DNA of 64,000 nucleotides, taken from assembly GCA_050952465.1 (NCBI GenBank), contig JBMNKZ010000005.1:484510-548509 (forward strand), in the 5' to 3' direction. Shown one piece after another: positions 16,594-25,907 of the stretch. The stretch's first letter is position 1. Every line of letters starts with the position of its first letter. The translations under genes were made by a program, and so were the position numbers. Origin of the DNA: DUPU01 sp050952465 (GTDB lineage: Bacteria; Bacillota; Dehalobacteriia; Dehalobacteriales; Dehalobacteriaceae). A model generated the notes under the pieces. That model was not told the origin of the DNA and searched no databases. It saw only the letters and a program-made list of their open reading frames with translations.

Positions 16594-16689
16594 ATAAAGA
16601 AAACTTGGTTTGGGCCAAGTCTTTATCGCCGGGGAAGCCTTAGTTGCACTTTGATCTATCAGAGAGAAGTTATGCCTTCTAATAGACCA
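16594..16689. repeat. Dispersed intergenic repeat, copy C
   Basis: This 96-bp element is colinear with copy B at 3151-3247. On the minus strand it begins in the T-run of the spoIVA terminator and can fold as GGTCTATTA/TGATAGATC around a GAAG/CTTC hairpin. It ends in an ACTTGG/CCAAGT hairpin followed by TTTTCTTTAT. The gap 16487-16837 holds only this repeat, the threonine promoter and the spoIVA terminator. Confidence 0.75.
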
Positions 16690-16715
16690 AAAAAAGGCGG
16701 AACAAGCCACCTTTT
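16688..16715 (-). terminator. Intrinsic terminator downstream of spoIVA
   Basis: A 7-bp stem (AAGGTGG / CCGCCTT, with one G-U on the minus strand) is followed by T7. It lies about 120 nt after the spoIVA stop. Confidence 0.75.
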
Positions 16716-16837
16716 CCTGATTAATGTTAACCTGATTTTTAATATCTCAGTTAATACTATATGTTTTATAGTATATACTAATACTCGTTACCCTAAGCGT
16801 AGGCGAAGGATCTATAGCCTTTATTACCGATAAGTTT

Positions 16838-18316
16838 TTAAAGAATAATGCAGATTAGTCCGCCGCCTCCCTCATTTGCAATGCGCTGCAGAGTTTCCTG
16901 AAGTTTTAATTGGGCATTTTCCGGCATCCGGTAAAGTTTACTTTGGATTCCTTCTTGAACTAATTCATGCAGGGATTTACCAAAAATATTGGTGTTCCAA
17001 ATCTTTTGCGGGTCATCTTCAAATTCATCCAATATATAGCGCACTAATTCTTCACATTGTTTTTCTGTCCCGATGAGTGGGGTTATTTCCGTGGAAATAT
17101 TGGCCCTGATTAAATGAAAACTTGGTGCACTGGCTTTTAGTTTCACCCCGAAACGTCCACCTTGCTTAATTAGTTCCGGTTCTTCCAAAGTCATTTCATC
17201 TAAACGTGGAGTAACCACCCCATATCCATTATTTCTAGCTTCCTCCACGGCAAATGCTACTTTATTCCATTCTCGGTTAGCATGGCTGTATTCCCTTAAG
17301 AGCTTTAATAAAGTATGATCCCCCTCAATAGCCGTACCGGTAACTTCCTCCAGGATTCTGTGGAATAATCCCTCCTGAAGGATAATTTCAATGGAAGCTA
17401 CTCCTGTCCCTAAGTCCATATGGCTGAGATTAACCGAAGCAATTATTTCAGGTTTATTCAGCTCCTGCACCGCCCAGTCAATATCTCTTAAGCGGCGTAC
17501 ATTTTGCACGACATTTTTTACATTTTCTTCACATTGGCTTCTTAACCAATGGGACGAATCCAATTCTTCAATCCACAAAGGTAGGTTGACATTAACTTCG
17601 GTTACAGGAAATTCAAAAAGGGATTGCTGTAATACTCTCATCACATCATCATGTTCCATGGCATAAGCATTAATCGGTATCACCGAGACATTATACCTTT
17701 CACTTAAAGCTTCCGCTAAAGCGATTGTCTCCGGATCATAAGGATGGACAGAGTTTAAGACGATAATAAAGGGTTTGTTCAATTCCTTTAATTCAAAGAT
17801 TACTCTTTCTTCCGCCTCTAAATAACTCTCCCGAGGAATTTCCGTGATGCTCCCGTCAGTTACGACCACAATGCCTATAGTAGAATGATCAGCAATTACC
17901 TTTCTTGTCCCGATTTCTGCCGCTTCCTGAAAGGGAATTTCTTCGTCAAACCAAGGCGTACGGATCATTCTTGGCCCTTCCTCTTCCTCAAAACCCAGGG
18001 CACCCGGGACTGCATAGCCAACACAGTCAACTAATCTTACCCTCATGTCAATGCCATCTCGAATAGATATTTCCACAGCCTCAGATGGAATGAATTTAGG
18101 CTCAGTGGTCATAATGGTTCGGCCAGCACCGCTTTGGGGCAACTCATCTTGAGCTCTTTCCCGTTCATGGAATTCTTGAATGTTGGGAAGGACAAGTAAT
18201 TCCATGAACCTCTTAATGAAGGTAGATTTTCCTGTACGCACAGGTCCCACTACCCCTAAATAAATGTCACCTCCGGTACGTTCTGCTATGTCACGCAGAA
18301 TATCAAATTTTTCCAT
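16838..18316 (-). CDS. spoIVA: Stage IV sporulation protein A
   Basis: ATPase that polymerises on the forespore surface to form the basement layer of the spore coat. The N-terminal P-loop GVVGPVRTGKST is at 21-32, GTPase-like switch motifs (VDCVGYAVPG, VLNSVHPYD) follow, and the extreme C terminus is GGGGLICIIL, used for membrane-surface targeting. 492 aa is exactly the family length. A SigE-like promoter lies about 110 nt upstream, in line with its mother-cell expression in Bacillus. It stands alone between the gpsA terminator and the threonine operon. Confidence 0.98.
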   Translation of the reverse strand: MEKFDILRDIAERTGGDIYLGVVGPVRTGKSTFIKRFMELLVLPNIQEFHERERAQDELPQSGAGRTIMTTEPKFIPSEAVEISIRDGIDMRVRLVDCVGYAVPGALGFEEEEGPRMIRTPWFDEEIPFQEAAEIGTRKVIADHSTIGIVVVTDGSITEIPRESYLEAEERVIFELKELNKPFIIVLNSVHPYDPETIALAEALSERYNVSVIPINAYAMEHDDVMRVLQQSLFEFPVTEVNVNLPLWIEELDSSHWLRSQCEENVKNVVQNVRRLRDIDWAVQELNKPEIIASVNLSHMDLGTGVASIEIILQEGLFHRILEEVTGTAIEGDHTLLKLLREYSHANREWNKVAFAVEEARNNGYGVVTPRLDEMTLEEPELIKQGGRFGVKLKASAPSFHLIRANISTEITPLIGTEKQCEELVRYILDEFEDDPQKIWNTNIFGKSLHELVQEGIQSKLYRMPENAQLKLQETLQRIANEGGGGLICIIL

Positions 18317-18427
18317 TAACCTTTTCCCTCCCTTTAATAAACATTAATTCCCAGACGAATCTTATCACACCATCCCTCCTCGGGATAGGCGGAATGTCCA
18401 TTTATCCTTGACATGCTTTTAATCTTA

Positions 18428-18455
18428 TGTATATGATTCAATCTGGTAATTATGA
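18428..18455 (-). promoter_or_regulatory. Possible SigE-type promoter of spoIVA
   Basis: TCATAAT (18449-18455) and CATATACA (18428-18435) with a 13-base spacer approximate the SigE consensus (ATATT / CATACAnT). It lies directly after the gpsA terminator. The match is imperfect and rests partly on the known SigE control of spoIVA. Confidence 0.35.
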
Positions 18456-18460
18456 CCAAA

Positions 18461-18490
18461 CAAAAAAAGTACGGAAGTTTTTCCATACTT
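18461..18490 (-). terminator. Intrinsic terminator after gpsA
   Basis: A 10-bp stem (AAGTATGGAA / TTCCGTACTT, one G-U) is followed by a T7 run on the minus strand, about 46 nt after the gpsA stop. Confidence 0.88.
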
Positions 18491-18536
18491 TTTATGCTCG
18501 TTTCTTAAAAAATATGTGTCTTTTATAATTAAAATT

Positions 18537-19595
18537 CTAAAACTTAGTATCAGATGAATTAACGCCTAGCATTTCCCTTTCTCCCTCATGGGTTTTTATA
18601 CGGGACATTAAACTTACTACTGCTTCCTTGGGATCTTTTCCGTTAAATAATACTGAATACATTTCTTCTGTAATGGGCATAGCCACGCCGTATTTATGGG
18701 CTAGATGAAAAGCTGCCCTAGTAGTGTTAACACCTTCCACTACCATCCCCATATTACGCAGTACTTGATTTAGAGGTTTTCCTTGACCTATTTGGATACC
18801 TGCCCGGCGATTTCTGCTATGCATACTGGTGCAGGTGACCACTAAATCTCCTAATCCGGCTAATCCGGCAAAAGTTTGTATTTCCGCCCCTAGTGCTGTT
18901 CCCAAACGACTAATCTCCACCAAACCCCGGGTTATTAATGCTGCTTTTGCGTTATCCCCATAGCCTAAACCATCAGAAATACCGGTACCTAGGGCAATCA
19001 CGTTTTTTAATGCTCCTGCAATTTCCACCCCGGTAATGTCTAAATTGAGATATACCCGAAAATTAGGTGTGATAAAAATATCCTGGATCGTCTCCCCGAC
19101 TTTTCTATTGTGGGCGGCCACAACTACAGCTGTGGGCAGGTTTCGGCCTACTTCCTCTGCATGGCTTGGTCCTGATAAAACGGCAATATTATGCGCAGAA
19201 AATTCAGGAAGTTCCTCTTTGATCACTTCGGACAATCTGATAAATGATTCCGGTTCAAATCCTTTAGCCGAATTAATAATAATGGTATCAGGATGAACAT
19301 GAGGATTAATTTTTTTTGCCATTTCTCTTACACTATGAGAGGGTACGGCCAAGAGAATAATATTATGTTCCGATAGGGTTTCCTCAAGATTATGGCGAAC
19401 CATCAATTTTTCTGAAAGAACCACACCAGGCAAATATTTAGGGTTTTCTTTGATATTTGCAATGGTTTCACATAGTTCAGGATTTCTCGCCCACAATGTT
19501 ACATGATAACCATTATTTGCTAAAAGATTTGCCAGGGCTGTTCCCCAACTTCCCGCACCTAAAACCGCAATTCGCTGGTTCAAATGAATACTCAT
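18537..19595 (-). CDS. gpsA: NAD(P)+-dependent glycerol-3-phosphate dehydrogenase
   Basis: Reduces dihydroxyacetone phosphate to sn-glycerol-3-phosphate for phospholipid synthesis. The N-terminal Rossmann motif is AVLGAGSWGTALANLLANNG (about 10-29), followed by SAKGFE and LSGPSHAEEV. The helical C-terminal domain has the catalytic Lys region GALKNVIALGTGISDGLGYGDNAKAAL. 352 aa. Its ATG overlaps the plsY stop (4 nt), coupling two consecutive steps of phosphatidic acid synthesis. Confidence 0.97.
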   Translation of the reverse strand: MSIHLNQRIAVLGAGSWGTALANLLANNGYHVTLWARNPELCETIANIKENPKYLPGVVLSEKLMVRHNLEETLSEHNIILLAVPSHSVREMAKKINPHVHPDTIIINSAKGFEPESFIRLSEVIKEELPEFSAHNIAVLSGPSHAEEVGRNLPTAVVVAAHNRKVGETIQDIFITPNFRVYLNLDITGVEIAGALKNVIALGTGISDGLGYGDNAKAALITRGLVEISRLGTALGAEIQTFAGLAGLGDLVVTCTSMHSRNRRAGIQIGQGKPLNQVLRNMGMVVEGVNTTRAAFHLAHKYGVAMPITEEMYSVLFNGKDPKEAVVSLMSRIKTHEGEREMLGVNSSDTKF

Positions 19596-20179
19596 TCCTT
19601 TCCGATCTTTCTTTCATTTCCTTTTAACAACCTGGAAATATTGGAGTGATGTTTATAGATTACAAATATTGCTCCTAAAACACTAAATAAGAGATAATGC
19701 ACTTCATTATGGAAATATAAGGTAGCAATAGGCACTGTTAAAGCACCCAATATTGTACCCAGTGAAACATAACGGGTTAATAAAACTACTATGATCCAAA
19801 CAATGATTGCTAAAAAGGCTTCTAACGGCAACAGTGTCAACAGGGCACCAAAACCTGCCGCTGCTCCTTTCCCTCCCCTAAAACCCAAGAATACCGGATA
19901 ATTATGCCCTATCACTACAGCTAATCCGGCTAATGTAGCTAAAAGAGGTGTGCCTATATGTTTCGCTATTAATATAGCAACCATTCCTTTGCCGATATCC
20001 CCAATTAACACCAGGGCAGCAGGTCCCTTGCCCAGTGTCCTCAGGGCATTGGTAAAGCCAACATTTCCGCTGCCATACTCCCGAATATCAACTCCCTTTG
20101 ACATTTTACCAATTAGATATGCCCAGGGAATTGCTCCCAGGAAGTAAGCTAAAGATAAACACAGTACAGCTTCCATCAC
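19592..20179 (-). CDS. plsY: Acyl-phosphate:glycerol-3-phosphate acyltransferase
   Basis: Integral membrane enzyme that acylates glycerol-3-phosphate using acyl phosphate. 195 aa with several transmembrane helices and the three conserved loops: GSGNVGFTNALR (about 36-47), the GHNYPVFLGFRGGKGAAAGFG phosphate-binding loop (about 91-111), and YKHHSNISRLLKGNERK near the end. It starts GTG or ATG after GGGGAG. It is followed by overlapping gpsA, which supplies its substrate. Confidence 0.97.
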   Translation of the reverse strand: MMEAVLCLSLAYFLGAIPWAYLIGKMSKGVDIREYGSGNVGFTNALRTLGKGPAALVLIGDIGKGMVAILIAKHIGTPLLATLAGLAVVIGHNYPVFLGFRGGKGAAAGFGALLTLLPLEAFLAIIVWIIVVLLTRYVSLGTILGALTVPIATLYFHNEVHYLLFSVLGAIFVIYKHHSNISRLLKGNERKIGKE

Positions 20180-20238
20180 CCATCTCCCCTCAGCCCATTA
20201 AACTAAAATTATAAATATATAGGGTGAAATGCTATTAT

Positions 20239-21561
20239 TTATTGCTCTTTTTCCCTTTTTCTGATCATCAGCCAAATAGCTGTTCCTTCAAAACCAAAGT
20301 TTTTTCTGAACTGGTTTTCCAAATAACGTTGGTATGAAAAATGCATTAATTCCGGTTCATTAACAAAAAAAACAAACTTGGGCGGTCTTACACCGACTTG
20401 TGTTACATAGAATATTTTTAATTTTTTCCCTTTATCTGTGGGAGGAGGATTAATTGCAAGGGCTTCATCAATTACCTCGTTTAAACGTGCCGTAGATACC
20501 CTTAAGTTCTGTTGTTCTGCCACAAAATCCACGATCTCCAGAATTTTTGGGACTCTTTGCCCGGTCAATGCCGAGATATACATAATCGGTGCATAATGAA
20601 GAAATCCCATTTCTTCTCTGATTCTTTTATCGAATTGATGCATAGTCTTATCATCTTTTATAACCAGATCCCACTTATTGACGACCAGAATCATACCCTT
20701 GCCCGCTTCATGGGCATAGCCGGCAATTTTCTTATCCTGTTCCGTCACACCATCCACGGCGTCAATGAGCATTAGTATTACATCACTTTTGTCAATAGCC
20801 CTTAGAGAGCGAAGTACGCTATATCTTTCTGTGGGCTCATTGATCCGAGATTTACGCCGCATTCCAGCTGTATCAATGATCACATAATGCTTCCCATTTT
20901 GTTCAAATAAGCTGTCAATGGCGTCCCGAGTAGTACCAGCAATATCGGAAACAATTAAACGTTCTTCTCCTAAAATTTTATTTACTAAAGAAGATTTTCC
21001 CACGTTAGGCCGTCCAATTACGGCTATTTTGATAGTTTCCGGTGGAAAATTATCTTCTTCTTCCGGTGGAAAATTATCGACTACAGCATCAAGTAGATCA
21101 CCTGTATTCATGCCATGAGCAGCAGAAATAGGGATCGGATCTCCTAATCCTAAATTGTAGAATTCGTAAACCGAATTCTGCTGATCAAAATTTTCAATTT
21201 TATTCACAGCCAACACTACCGGTTTGCTGCTTTTTCTAAGTAACTGTGCCACTGCCTCATCATCTGGGGTGATACCTGTTTTCCCATCTACCACAAAAAG
21301 AATCACATCTGCTTCCTCAATGGCCAACTCAGCTTGCTGTTTCACTTTAGTTTCTATAATACCGCCTTTACCATAAAAATCAATACCACCGGTATCAATT
21401 ACGGTAAACTCTCTATTTGTCCACTCGGCATCCCGATACAAGCGATCCCTAGTTACCCCTGGGGTATTCTCCACAATTGCTGTGCGTCCCCCCGTAATGC
21501 GGTTAAATAATGTGGATTTTCCCACATTAGGGCGGCCTACAATTGCTAAAATAGGTTTCAT
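20239..21561 (-). CDS. der: Ribosome biogenesis GTPase Der
   Basis: Tandem-GTPase factor needed for 50S assembly. The two G domains begin at GRPNVGKSTLFNRI (about 8-21) and GRPNVGKSSLVNKI (about 183). Each has its DTAG/DTGG switch and NKxE/NKWD motif, and a C-terminal KH-like domain follows. 440 aa. An acidic insertion (DNFPPEEEDNFPPE) between the G domains contains a short in-frame duplication of DNFPPE. It lies upstream of plsY-gpsA. Confidence 0.98.
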   Translation of the reverse strand: MKPILAIVGRPNVGKSTLFNRITGGRTAIVENTPGVTRDRLYRDAEWTNREFTVIDTGGIDFYGKGGIIETKVKQQAELAIEEADVILFVVDGKTGITPDDEAVAQLLRKSSKPVVLAVNKIENFDQQNSVYEFYNLGLGDPIPISAAHGMNTGDLLDAVVDNFPPEEEDNFPPETIKIAVIGRPNVGKSSLVNKILGEERLIVSDIAGTTRDAIDSLFEQNGKHYVIIDTAGMRRKSRINEPTERYSVLRSLRAIDKSDVILMLIDAVDGVTEQDKKIAGYAHEAGKGMILVVNKWDLVIKDDKTMHQFDKRIREEMGFLHYAPIMYISALTGQRVPKILEIVDFVAEQQNLRVSTARLNEVIDEALAINPPPTDKGKKLKIFYVTQVGVRPPKFVFFVNEPELMHFSYQRYLENQFRKNFGFEGTAIWLMIRKREKEQ

Positions 21562-21588
21562 ACCTTATATTCCACACCTTTCAACTTT

Positions 21589-22905
21589 TTAACCTAAATC
21601 CTTTATAGCCTGAACAATACTTTTTCCCGTAGGTTCCAGCACTTTTATTTGGCAGTCCAAAATATCTTCGACCTCAGAAACTGTCATATTGTCTAAGAAA
21701 ACATCTTCTGAAAATTTCAGCATCGTCGATGAAATAAAAATTTCTGGAGGATTCTTTTTGGTTTTTCTCCATTCCCTGAGTCCCGTGATTAAATCATGAC
21801 CCGTCAAAAGCCCTGTTACAGTCACCGTATTACCAAAGAAATTATTGGGTATTTTTATTAATTGTACTTCCAAATTATTAATTTTATTTAATCTTTTAAC
21901 AATTGGTTGCAAAGCTGAGCTGCCGGACATTCCTGTGACAAAGAAAAGTCTCTTATTAATTCTCAGGGATTTTGGCAGCTTCCAAGCAGCCCTTTGAAAA
22001 TCATGCCAAAAGAAGCGCACTAAGCCTACCCCGTTTTCAATCTGGGGAAATCCTTCATAATGGGTATAGGATGGAATTTCTTGTTCTGCCAGGAAATAAA
22101 ATTCATCAGCTAGAAAAACAAAATTTGATCCAAGTTTACTTTTAAATTCTTGCTGAAAATGGGACACATTCTTTACAATTTCTCTTGCTTCTTCCGCCGT
22201 ATAGGGACGAAGACAAGTGTTTTTTTGGTACTTAGTGATTCCTACGGGTACCACGGCCGCTGACTTTACCTGAGGCCAGTATTCATGCAATTTTAATATA
22301 GTTTCTGTGAGATGCTTTCCGTCATTTATTCCCGGACAAAGTACTATTTGGGTGTGCATCTCAATCCCGGCTTCCGCCAAATAAGAAATTTGGTCAATTA
22401 TTTTACCCGCTTGAGGATTATTAAGCAACTTTTGTCGTAATTCCGGTTCAGTACTATGGACCGAAATGTAAATAGGACTGATGTGCATCTTTATTATGCG
22501 CGCCATATCTTCTTCTTTAAAATTAGTCAAAGTAACAAAGTTTCCATAAAGAAGGGATAAACGATAATCATCATCTTTTACATATAATGATTGCCTTAAA
22601 TCCGGAGGCATTTGATCAACGAAACAAAAGATGCATTTGTTTTTGCATCTTTTCATCCCGTCAAATGTATCTTGGGTAAAAATCAAACCTAAATCTTCGT
22701 CCGTATCCTTCTCGATTTCTAGAATTACTCTTTGCTTATCAGGTTTTTCCAGTTCCACATTAATAAATTCGTCTGCTGTAAGATACCGATAATCAATTAG
22801 ATCCTGAGGTATTATGCCATTTATGGAAATAAGGATATCGCCTTTTTTAACACCAAGTTCATCTCCTATGCTGGAAGGTACGACGTCGGATATTTCTGCT
22901 TTCAT
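21589..22905 (-). CDS. PDZ / radical SAM / DUF512 protein
   Basis: A large putative Fe-S oxidoreductase of the DUF512 family. An N-terminal PDZ-like segment (1 to about 60, LGVKKGDILISING) precedes a radical-SAM-like centre with CKNKCIFCFVDQMP near residue 90 (CxxxCxxC cluster ligands). A C-terminal DUF512 domain follows, with FVTGMSGSSALQPI and VTGLLTGHDL. 438 aa. The family is widely conserved next to der in Clostridia, but its substrate is unknown. It lies 27 nt upstream of der. Confidence 0.85.
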   Translation of the reverse strand: MKAEISDVVPSSIGDELGVKKGDILISINGIIPQDLIDYRYLTADEFINVELEKPDKQRVILEIEKDTDEDLGLIFTQDTFDGMKRCKNKCIFCFVDQMPPDLRQSLYVKDDDYRLSLLYGNFVTLTNFKEEDMARIIKMHISPIYISVHSTEPELRQKLLNNPQAGKIIDQISYLAEAGIEMHTQIVLCPGINDGKHLTETILKLHEYWPQVKSAAVVPVGITKYQKNTCLRPYTAEEAREIVKNVSHFQQEFKSKLGSNFVFLADEFYFLAEQEIPSYTHYEGFPQIENGVGLVRFFWHDFQRAAWKLPKSLRINKRLFFVTGMSGSSALQPIVKRLNKINNLEVQLIKIPNNFFGNTVTVTGLLTGHDLITGLREWRKTKKNPPEIFISSTMLKFSEDVFLDNMTVSEVEDILDCQIKVLEPTGKSIVQAIKDLG

Positions 22906-22962
22906 TGGGATTCACCACTTTCCCTGATTTCCCCATTATTATCCGTCATTGTATTAATTAAG

Positions 22963-23409
22963 TCAAGACTGACAGCTATCAAGGATTAATTGAACATCTT
23001 TCCATACATGAGGAAAATCTTTTTTCAGTCCTTGTCGCACCATAAAATTACCCAGAGTAATAAACCCCCATGTCGCTAACTTTTCCCCCCACCTGGATAA
23101 ACTGCTTAAACCAACATAAGTGTTGATCATAATTAAATCATGGGGTGGGATATTAATCAATTCCAAAAATTTTTTTATTGATCTGGGGAGCAGTTCTAAC
23201 TCCCCTTTTACTCCTAAGGCGTATATTTGATTGCCCTTCTTATCATTACCCAAATATTTTAATTGAAATTTATTTTCTTTGCATCCAAAAAAAGGCACCC
23301 CCGAAAATTGAAGTGAGGCTGCTTTTTGGGAAGACAATATTCCCAAATAAGCTGCCCCAGCTACTACAGCAGAGTGTACCCCACTATAACTGTAAAATAT
23401 TATTTTCAT
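22963..23409 (-). CDS. DUF3189 family protein (second copy)
   Basis: 148-aa protein starting MKIIFYSYSGVHSAVVAGAAYLG, a diagnostic DUF3189 N terminus with a His-Ser pair that could bind phosphate or nucleotide. It is paralogous to the preceding gene, sharing KIIF/YCYxGxHS, FxxKYLGNDxxGNxxY and the late LGxxxxxxG segment. Its start overlaps the stop of that gene by 4 nt. Function unknown; the family is found in spore formers. Confidence 0.8.
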   Translation of the reverse strand: MKIIFYSYSGVHSAVVAGAAYLGILSSQKAASLQFSGVPFFGCKENKFQLKYLGNDKKGNQIYALGVKGELELLPRSIKKFLELINIPPHDLIMINTYVGLSSLSRWGEKLATWGFITLGNFMVRQGLKKDFPHVWKDVQLILDSCQS

Positions 23410-23891
23410 TCGGTGCCTCCGTGAGAATTTCTTCCGCTCGCTACAGTCACTTTAAATCTATGTACCATTGCTGCTAATTTAAAGTAGGCATTTTGTGTTC
23501 CCAAAATAACTATAGGCCGGCCAACAGATACAATCCCGAGACGCCTTGAAGTAAATCCTCCGATCATCATGGCTACATTGACATAGGGCATAGTATCAAT
23601 TATGGCTAATTCCTCTTGGTCAAATTCATAAGCTGCGGCAATTTGTCTGATAATATTCTCGAAATATTTTCCTAAATTATGCTTACCAATAATATAAACT
23701 TCATTACCATATTCATCATTTCCCATATATCTAAAGTAGCCATGATCTTGATTTTTTTGTTGATCATAAAAAGGTATTGATAATAGTTCGGCACTTGTAG
23801 GTTTTCTGGTTAAAGGGAGCATATCAAGATGAATAGCTGCTGCGGTGACAGAGGAGTGACTGCCACCATAACAGCAATAAATGATTTTCAT
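23406..23891 (-). CDS. DUF3189 family protein (first copy)
   Basis: 161 aa beginning MKIIYCCYGGSHSSVTAAAIHLDMLP, followed by the LLSIPFYDQQ and GYFRYMGNDEYGNEVY segments typical of DUF3189. A tandem duplication with the next gene is evident. AAAGGAGG sits 7 nt before the ATG. It follows spoIIP by 11 nt and so is probably part of the spoIIP operon, suggesting sporulation-time expression. Function unknown. Confidence 0.82.
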   Translation of the reverse strand: MKIIYCCYGGSHSSVTAAAIHLDMLPLTRKPTSAELLSIPFYDQQKNQDHGYFRYMGNDEYGNEVYIIGKHNLGKYFENIIRQIAAAYEFDQEELAIIDTMPYVNVAMMIGGFTSRRLGIVSVGRPIVILGTQNAYFKLAAMVHRFKVTVASGRNSHGGTE

Positions 23892-23902
23892 GTTCGCCTC
23901 CT

Positions 23903-25084
23903 TTATTTATTTTTCCTTTTACTAAAAGAATTTTTCCATTCACTGCCTGCAAATTCCTTCAGTTTTTTAACTCCTCCGCCCACTGATCCGGTACTGATAA
24001 TTAAGAATAATCCTCCGCCCACCACTAAGATGCCTAATAACCACCAGATCGCCTGTCCGGATCCAGATTTAGATCGAGTAATGTCCGGAGTGGCTATTTG
24101 ATTATAGTTAGGGTTTGTAGCTCTGCTTTGATAAACGCCTAATACTCTTGGTATGGTGTCAGCAAAAAGGGCAATTCCCCTTTGAGCATCCTCCCGGCTG
24201 TTTTTGTCGGAACCCACTTCAACTAACATCATCCGTGGGCCTAAATCCTGATTATAGTTGCCGCGGGCTAAGAAAATTCCTTCAAATAAGCCAGGATGGG
24301 TTTTATCCATGGCGGCTTTCATGGTTTTGGCAAATTCCAGGTTAGCTTGTTTGTTTTGATTCTGCCGTCCGACAACCATTTTAATTTTGGTTACCTTTTG
24401 TCCGGCTACTTGACTTTCATAAACTTCCGCCGGGACTGCATCCCGGTGTACATCAAAAACAATCGCCGGCTGTTTTTTTAACAGGTTTACGGCAGTTCTC
24501 CTGGAACGTTGATAAGCTCCCGCATCATGGGGATCATGGGGGGTTTTATCATGATAAACATCAAGTCCTAAACTTTTCATTTTTTCAGTAAATACACTGC
24601 CTACTTTTATGATGCCTCCCCTACCGCGATGACTGGAACTGCCATCGGTAGGAGTATAGGATTCATCAGTATGAGTGTGATAAACCCCGATTACCTTATT
24701 AACGTTTTTATTTCCAAGAACACTAATATCCGTAGCAGCCGGGATATTATCCCACTCATCCTGCCAAGCAATGTTTTCTGTTCCTAGGTACTCCGAGTAA
24801 GCGGTGAAACCTTTCACCCTGGTTACCCGATAATGTTTATTGTCAGCCGCCCAAAATTCATCCCCTACATGAACAGGAAGAGCTGTCATAGTTATGGGAT
24901 TATTTGATGGATCCAGTATTTGATAATATTTGCCTTCCGGGGCCTCATTTTCATAGCTGACACCTAAAAAACCTAGCCAACCGGCAGTCAACTCCGCTTG
25001 CTTATTATTATATAAAATAAAACTTCCGAGAATCATTAGACCTATTAATACTACTATTAGTAGGAAAGACTTATTTCTCATCAA
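23903..25084 (-). CDS. spoIIP: Stage II sporulation protein P
   Basis: Amidase/endopeptidase of the SpoIIDMP complex that thins septal peptidoglycan during engulfment. An N-terminal membrane anchor (about 7-25) precedes the SpoIIP catalytic domain with VIGVYHTHTDESYTPTDG (His and Glu of the metal site), YQRSRRTAVNLL and FDVHRDA. Unlike the Bacillus protein it has a second hydrophobic helix near the C terminus (IWWLLGILVVGGGLFLII) and a Lys-rich tail. 393 aa. It overlaps the upstream DUF1614 gene by 14 nt. Confidence 0.93.
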   Translation of the reverse strand: MMRNKSFLLIVVLIGLMILGSFILYNNKQAELTAGWLGFLGVSYENEAPEGKYYQILDPSNNPITMTALPVHVGDEFWAADNKHYRVTRVKGFTAYSEYLGTENIAWQDEWDNIPAATDISVLGNKNVNKVIGVYHTHTDESYTPTDGSSSHRGRGGIIKVGSVFTEKMKSLGLDVYHDKTPHDPHDAGAYQRSRRTAVNLLKKQPAIVFDVHRDAVPAEVYESQVAGQKVTKIKMVVGRQNQNKQANLEFAKTMKAAMDKTHPGLFEGIFLARGNYNQDLGPRMMLVEVGSDKNSREDAQRGIALFADTIPRVLGVYQSRATNPNYNQIATPDITRSKSGSGQAIWWLLGILVVGGGLFLIISTGSVGGGVKKLKEFAGSEWKNSFSKRKNK

Positions 25085-25790
25085 GATCTCCTCCTTTCTT
25101 TTCTTCCTGCTCTGTGTCGTGGGAGGGATTCTTCAACTGTTCCAGAAGTTTTTTCGGTCGTCCTGCTAAAGCGGGGCCACCTTGTAATCTTTCTCTAAAC
25201 TCACCTACAAACTCTGCCAATAAAACGGCGATAATACCGGAAAGAACTACGGCATCGATCGCCCCTGCCCCTCCTATGTTTACCCTTCCTGGAGTGTTGG
25301 TATTAATTAACCATAGGTAATTGACGAGGTCTGCGAGTATCACCCCTAGAATAGCCGTAATAAAAGCCCCTCTCCTGGATCGGCCTAATAAATATGCTGT
25401 TAACCCTGCGATAATTGGGATCACCCATAATGGATCTATTACCATAGTTTCCGGCTCTGCAGAAAGCAGTCTAAAAGCTGACACCAAGAGAAATGCAGTA
25501 ACGATGGTTCCAAAGATGGTCCGGCCCCATTCTTTGCTTGTCCCCGCTGTGAACAAAAGATAAAGGGCAAAGATTAATGGAATCACCGCACCCCCTAGAT
25601 TTACTATTAGATCCGTTCTCCCTGATACGAGAGGAATATTTATAAAACTTCCTACTATTATGGCGGCAATAACAGCCAGTGCACCTTTATCTGTTAATTT
25701 CATCCGATCCAAGACCCGTTGAGCTAATCCAAAATAAATAATAATTGACAAAATTACTAAAACAATCATACCTATTGGTACTTGCGGCAT
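25071..25790 (-). CDS. DUF1614-type integral membrane protein
   Basis: 239 aa, almost wholly hydrophobic with about 7-8 membrane segments and a charged cytoplasmic tail (HDTEQEEKKGGDLDEK). The regular pattern of Gly-rich helices and the GGAGAIDAVVLSGIIAVLLAEF segment resemble DUF1614 proteins. It is the first gene of the spoIIP cluster and overlaps spoIIP, which hints at a membrane partner in sporulation. No function is established. Confidence 0.65.
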   Translation of the reverse strand: MPQVPIGMIVLVILSIIIYFGLAQRVLDRMKLTDKGALAVIAAIIVGSFINIPLVSGRTDLIVNLGGAVIPLIFALYLLFTAGTSKEWGRTIFGTIVTAFLLVSAFRLLSAEPETMVIDPLWVIPIIAGLTAYLLGRSRRGAFITAILGVILADLVNYLWLINTNTPGRVNIGGAGAIDAVVLSGIIAVLLAEFVGEFRERLQGGPALAGRPKKLLEQLKNPSHDTEQEEKKGGDLDEK

Positions 25791-25857
25791 TTAATTTTAA
25801 CCCCTTTCCTCAATTGAATTTTCTCTAATTATGCTTTGCGAAAATCAGAAGGAATAT

Positions 25858-25890
25858 ACAAAAAAAGCGCGACTTATTGTCGCGCTTTTC
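25858..25890 (-). terminator. Intrinsic terminator of the hutP-aro-ispH/rpsA operon
   Basis: An 11-bp perfect stem (AAAAGCGCGAC / GTCGCGCTTTT, 25863-25889) with a short loop is followed by a T-run, about 18 nt after the ispH-rpsA stop. Confidence 0.92.
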
Positions 25891-25907
25891 CCATAAGAAA
25901 TCAGTTT

